This document shows, in pieces, positions 60,037 to 64,000 of a stretch of DNA of 64,000 nucleotides. Location: NCBI GenBank assembly GCA_963575745.1, contig CAUYUJ010015282.1, positions 1,351,651 through 1,415,650 of the forward strand. The letters run 5' to 3'. The stretch comes from Prorocentrum cordatum. Taxonomy: Eukaryota > Sar > Dinophyceae > Prorocentrales > Prorocentraceae. Positions within the stretch are counted from its first letter, which is position 1, and every line of letters starts with the position of its first letter. The translations under genes were made by a program, and so were the position numbers. Below the pieces are notes generated by a model that was not told the origin of the DNA, searched no databases, and worked only from the letters and a program-made list of their open reading frames with translations.

Positions 60037-60122
60037 GAGTGGTAGTAGTAATCGTAGTAGTACTGTAGTAGTAGTAGTAGTAGTATAGTAGTAGTAGTAG
60101 TAGTAGTAGTAGTAGAGTAGTA

Positions 60123-60153
<31 letters not shown>

Positions 60154-60258
60154 TGTTGTAGTAGTAGTAGTAGTGTAGTAGTAGTAGTAGTAGCAGTAGT
60201 AGTAGTAGTTAAGTAGCAGTAGTAGTAGTAGTAGTAGTAGTAACAGTAGCAGTAGTTA

Positions 60259-60294
<36 letters not shown>

Positions 60295-60300
60295 GAGTAG

Positions 60301-60355
<55 letters not shown>

Positions 60356-60357
60356 TG
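59879..60357. repeat. (AGT)n array, opposite strand sense
   Basis: The triplet switches abruptly from ACT to AGT, its reverse complement, so the two halves form a very long inverted repeat centred at about 59878. Confidence 0.96.
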
Positions 60358-60425
60358 CCGTCCTCCTACTTCGACGGTGACGACTACTACTACTTCTAAT
60401 CCTACTACTACTACTACTACTACTA

Positions 60426-60483
<58 letters not shown>

Positions 60484-60494
60484 ACCTACTACAC

Positions 60495-60531
<37 letters not shown>

Positions 60532-60532
60532 G

Positions 60533-60569
<37 letters not shown>

Positions 60570-60570
60570 G

Positions 60571-60618
<48 letters not shown>

Positions 60619-60640
60619 GACTCATACGATTACTGCTACG
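60358..60640. repeat. (ACT)n array 5
   Basis: The sense switches back to ACT after GCCGTCCTCCTACTTCGAC. Confidence 0.96.
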
Positions 60641-61151
60641 AAGACTACGACTACGACTGACACGACTAAACATAGGATCCCTGCTCTTACGACTATGGAT
60701 ACGAATACGACTGCCGATGCAAGTATTAATATCATTACTGGTGCTTCTGCCACCACGACTGCTGCTGAAGGCCAAGCGCCAAGAGTATTTCAAGAGGCAG
60801 AAGCTGATGAGGATGCTACGCAGACCTGCAGCAGTGGCTCCCAGCGAGGTGCCTGAGCAGGAAGAGGCAGCTGCAGCCTCAGCATCATCATGACGGGATC
60901 CGCTCCTGGGAGGAGGAGGCCACCGAGCTGAAGGCCACGATGACTCCCAGGGGCAACCACTACCCAAGCGGCAGAAGAAAGCTTCGACAAATGTGGGGTT
61001 GACTACCCAACGGGGGGCGCGGTGCGAGTGGGGACTGCCCGGCGGTGCGCCGTTAGTGACCATCGCACCGTCGCTCCCCGACACAGTTTCAAAGAAAGCA
61101 AGGGCTACTACGGCTTCGGGGGCTACTACGGCTTCAAAGAAAGCAAGGGTC
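60641..61151 (+). other. Upstream part of the LINE, possible end of ORF1
   Basis: In the frame of the downstream ORF, 60765-60890 reads KAKRQEYFKRQKLMRMLRRP and PSEVPEQEEAAAASASS, then a TGA at 60891-60893. After it the frame stays open to the window end. The first part may be the end of an ORF1 or an N-terminal region cut by a stop. 61085-61150 carries a short ATTAS/SKKAR duplication. Confidence 0.45.
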
Positions 61152-64000
61152 ATGGACAAGAGTGCCGAGGACCCGACCCAGAATTCAAAGGCTGTATTTG
61201 CAGACCAAGCAGTTTCTGAACTTGCTCCAAAGACTGATTTTTCTAGTTCTTCGAATTCAAAGACTGTATTTGCAGATCAATGCCTCGACGTGCACAGGGA
61301 GGCCAAAAGGCAGCGGTGCGGATCGGCTCAGCGGCGTCAGGACGCAAGTCCTGGGGAAGCCCCGAATGCGAGGGAACACCCCAGGCAGCGTCGCCACGTT
61401 TTGCAAGCCTGGGGAAGCCCCGAATGCGAGGGAACACCCCAGGCTGGGGACGCCATGCCAACACCTTCGGGGACGGCGACGGGACCGACGACGACACCAA
61501 CACCATTGAGGAGATCATCGACGCGGAGTCCGAGATCCTCCAAACGCTTGAAGACAGGTATAGAAGATGAAGTGGAATACCCTGACCATAGGGTCGACCA
61601 AGCTGAAGATCAAGTCAACGGGACGGAGCCCCAGGGCTCAGAGAATGACCAGGGCGAGAACATCAATCGCCTGCAGGTAGCTACAATCAACGTCACCAGC
61701 ATCTCAAAGGCCAGATTGTCGGAGATCCTGGACAATGTTGCGGACGACGTCGGCGTACTATGTCTACAGGAGATACGACTCCCTGACATGAGGCCGAGAT
61801 GGCTGATCAACTTCTGTGCCAGACGCGGGTGGGGGGCAGCATGCTCGAAGCCCCCTCCTCCTGGAGCGAGAGTTGCAACGACACAGGGAGGCTGTGCGAT
61901 CTTGTGGCGACGGGCCATGGGAAAGATCAGCGTCATCAGGGACGACAAGCTCGACCATCGGATGGTTGGGATCAGAACTACCAAAGCGACAATCTTGAGC
62001 ATGTACGGACCACAGTGGTACGATCGATCATGGTTTCTGTCGGCTCTGGATTATGCCAAATCACTGGGCCATCTGGGCCACCCCCTCTACATCATAGGGG
62101 ACCTCAATTGGAAAGCTTCATACAACACTTTATTGGATATTGGATGGCAGCTGGACGTATCGCATGACCAATCTACGCAGGTGACCACAGCGGTAGGTAC
62201 AGCTCCGACAAGGGCGTTATCTTGGGGAAACCCGCAGGATGCCCCACCAAAGTACCTGGGCGCCAAGCTCTTGCCAGGGATCCCCCACCACGCAATGGTC
62301 AAGTACCAGTTGGAGATACCATACGTTACTATCCCACGGTACCGACTACACCACACGGCTTCCTTTCTACCGGTGGTCAACACCAGGACGGTTACGGCCG
62401 AGTACAAGAGCCTCTTGAAGGAGTCGCTGGATGCAGTGTGCGCAGCTCCCCATATTGGAGGGGCCATCGACCTGGATCTTAACGACGACACGGATGTCCC
62501 GCTGGTCACGAGGTGGCGCTACTGGCACGAGCGAGCGGAGGCAGCACTCAACATCGCAGTTGATAAAAAGATGGTGGAGATTGACCGCCTACCTGAGAGG
62601 GGCAAGGGCTCACGACCCACGCAGAGGCCAGCAGCACATGGACCTCGGTTTCGACCAGAACAAAGTATTGCACACAGGCGTCTTCTCCGCCTCCATCGTC
62701 GCTTCTCGGAGGCACTCAGGCAGGGAACGTCAGCGATGGCTGAGGTTTCCCCACGGCATTTCATGGATATTGCCAGAGCTGCCTTCGAGGGGATCGTCAA
62801 CATGAAAGCAGAAGGTATTCCTTGTTACGCAGATTGTCTCCAGTGGCTGACGGCAGCCATATCAGCGGAGAATATTAAGTTGCAACGAGAAGCCCAGAGA
62901 TCTTGGAAAGAAAAGTTTGCAGCGTGGTCCACAGAGGTGTATAAAGTAGCCACGCCTATGTTCAAGCAAGCACCCCCGGCATCATCTTGCCACGTCTCGC
63001 AGTTCGCTGAAGAGTGGGAAGCACAGTGGAAGCCAGGGAATGTTGACAAACAAGCACACCTTCGAGCCTGGCAACATCGCGCTGATCAAGTTGAGTTTCC
63101 GAAGTCGACTTTGCATGAGATGTGGCTGCCAACGAAGGAACAGTTTGACGAAGCGCTGAGAAGCTCCAAGGGCTGTGCTGGATTGGATGGGTGGTCCTTC
63201 AGAGAGATTCGTATCCTGGCGGACCTGTACCCAGAGATCATTGCAGAGCTCTACACGTTGTGGTGTGATACTTCCAGGTATTGCATTGAACATGAAGGTT
63301 GCCCACCAGGAGAACTCCATGATCTGGTTTTCGCCTGGAGAGTGGCAGGCATACCCAAGGGAGAGGATGACACGAGGCCTATCAGCGTGGGCAGCGTGTT
63401 GCTACGTATATGGCTCAGAGCATTGGCATTTGCAGCTCCTGAGCCGCCAGAAGGCCAATGGGCTAATCGAAAGCAGATATCAGTCACTCACGCGATCAGC
63501 CAGTGGTTGCGACATTGTGAATTGAGCTCGGATGGATGTGAATTGGATCTCAGCCGCGCTTATGATAATATCCTTCATGAAATTGCGAGTGCTGCAATGG
63601 AGCGTTCATGTTACCCTCTGGCAGTACGATATGTATGCAAATCGGCATGGAAAGGCCCTCGGTGGTGCAGCCTCAACGGGGAACTCGCAGAGAGGGCAAT
63701 ATATGCAGAACGAGGATTGCCACAAGGAGACAGTACAGCACCTGGGACCATGATCAGTACCCTCGTTCCTTGGATCACGTCTGGCCCCTCGGGATGCTTT
63801 ATGGACGACCGCTACATCGTTGGGGGTAGCCCGCAGGGGCTGCTGGACGATATGGCCCAAACATCTACCTTCGACAGTGACGTGGGTTTCAAAGCGAACA
63901 ACAAGAAAACGCAGATATGGTCCACCACGGACGCGGAGCCGCAGCAGATCGAACATCTTGGTCTGCTTGCTTGCCCTACCGACGTGACACGGGCCATCAT
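61152..64000 (+). CDS. LINE-type ORF: AP-like endonuclease plus reverse transcriptase (3' end outside window)
   Basis: One uninterrupted frame of 949 codons to the window end, starting MDKSAEDPTQNSKAVFADQ; it is already open from 60894. Residues 1-170 are low-complexity with a K/R-rich stretch. Residues ~174-380 form an endonuclease/exonuclease/phosphatase domain that nicks target DNA: LQVATINVTS, VLCLQEIR, GGCAILW, LSMYGP, IIGDLNW (Asp317) and IPHHAMV with the late His. A linker follows, then the reverse transcriptase from ~670: KGCAGLDGWSF, AGIPKGEDDTRPISVGSVLL, motif A ELDLSRAYDN (Asp799), motif B RGLPQGDSTAP and motif C CFMDDRYIVG (Asp885, Asp886), then FKANNKKTQIW. All core acidic residues are present. 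It lies 3' of an ACT array. An intact frame beside the dead LINE at 6390 suggests a young copy; 3' thumb and tail are not visible. Confidence 0.88.
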   Translation, partial: MDKSAEDPTQNSKAVFADQAVSELAPKTDFSSSSNSKTVFADQCLDVHREAKRQRCGSAQRRQDASPGEAPNAREHPRQRRHVLQAWGSPECEGTPQAGDAMPTPSGTATGPTTTPTPLRRSSTRSPRSSKRLKTGIEDEVEYPDHRVDQAEDQVNGTEPQGSENDQGENINRLQVATINVTSISKARLSEILDNVADDVGVLCLQEIRLPDMRPRWLINFCARRGWGAACSKPPPPGARVATTQGGCAILWRRAMGKISVIRDDKLDHRMVGIRTTKATILSMYGPQWYDRSWFLSALDYAKSLGHLGHPLYIIGDLNWKASYNTLLDIGWQLDVSHDQSTQVTTAVGTAPTRALSWGNPQDAPPKYLGAKLLPGIPHHAMVKYQLEIPYVTIPRYRLHHTASFLPVVNTRTVTAEYKSLLKESLDAVCAAPHIGGAIDLDLNDDTDVPLVTRWRYWHERAEAALNIAVDKKMVEIDRLPERGKGSRPTQRPAAHGPRFRPEQSIAHRRLLRLHRRFSEALRQGTSAMAEVSPRHFMDIARAAFEGIVNMKAEGIPCYADCLQWLTAAISAENIKLQREAQRSWKEKFAAWSTEVYKVATPMFKQAPPASSCHVSQFAEEWEAQWKPGNVDKQAHLRAWQHRADQVEFPKSTLHEMWLPTKEQFDEALRSSKGCAGLDGWSFREIRILADLYPEIIAELYTLWCDTSRYCIEHEGCPPGELHDLVFAWRVAGIPKGEDDTRPISVGSVLLRIWLRALAFAAPEPPEGQWANRKQISVTHAISQWLRHCELSSDGCELDLSRAYDNILHEIASAAMERSCYPLAVRYVCKSAWKGPRWCSLNGELAERAIYAERGLPQGDSTAPGTMISTLVPWITSGPSGCFMDDRYIVGGSPQGLLDDMAQTSTFDSDVGFKANNKKTQIWSTTDAEPQQIEHLGLLACPTDVTRAI

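Overview
The window looks like nuclear DNA of a dinoflagellate. The evidence is two degenerate tandem spliced-leader relics in front of a gene (18101-18133), a retroelement carrying a cytosine-5 DNA methyltransferase, a dinoflagellate-type DD34E transposase in many near-identical copies, an intron built almost entirely of an inverted repeat, and very low gene density among micro- and minisatellites. No species can be named from this alone. Nothing points to bacteria: there are no operons, Shine-Dalgarno sites or CRISPR. Coordinates of repeats are accurate to a few bases where an exact boundary is visible and to roughly 10-50 bases where the array decays gradually.

Layout. 1-3708: 3' part of a tyrosine-recombinase retroelement (RNase H start, DNA methyltransferase, RNase H rest, tyrosine recombinase, split direct repeats), broken by several frameshifts. 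3708-6390: microsatellites and a dispersed repeat in two copies. 6390-8950: a dead LINE reverse transcriptase, split inside motif A by a 1.06-kb TIR element filled with a ~100-bp satellite. 8951-18100: mostly low-complexity DNA and minisatellites, with one candidate minus-strand exon. 18202-19765: the only convincing host gene, a CAP10/GT90-type glycosyltransferase with a signal peptide and one intron. 19766-30340: minisatellites, palindromes and a large GGGTCGC array. 30343-32930 and 39417-42407: two related composite repeat blocks in opposite orientation sharing a 152-bp satellite; the second sits in another copy of the TIR element that split the LINE. 43230-49630, 56186-56330 and 58440-60640: very long ACT/AGT trinucleotide arrays.

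49632-56185 is a cluster of four ~515-bp TIR elements (M) and five ~895-bp transposase units (T) in the order M-T-T-M-T-T-M-T-M, embedded in the ACT array. Two transposase frames are intact. 61152-64000 is an intact, apparently young LINE-type open frame (AP-like endonuclease plus reverse transcriptase) that runs off the right edge.

Most of the window is therefore transposons nesting in satellites and satellites nesting in transposons. The most unusual items are the methyltransferase inserted inside an RNase H fold, the TIR element carrying satellite arrays, the M/T transposase array, and the once-retroposed GT90 gene that seems to have regained an intron by introner insertion.
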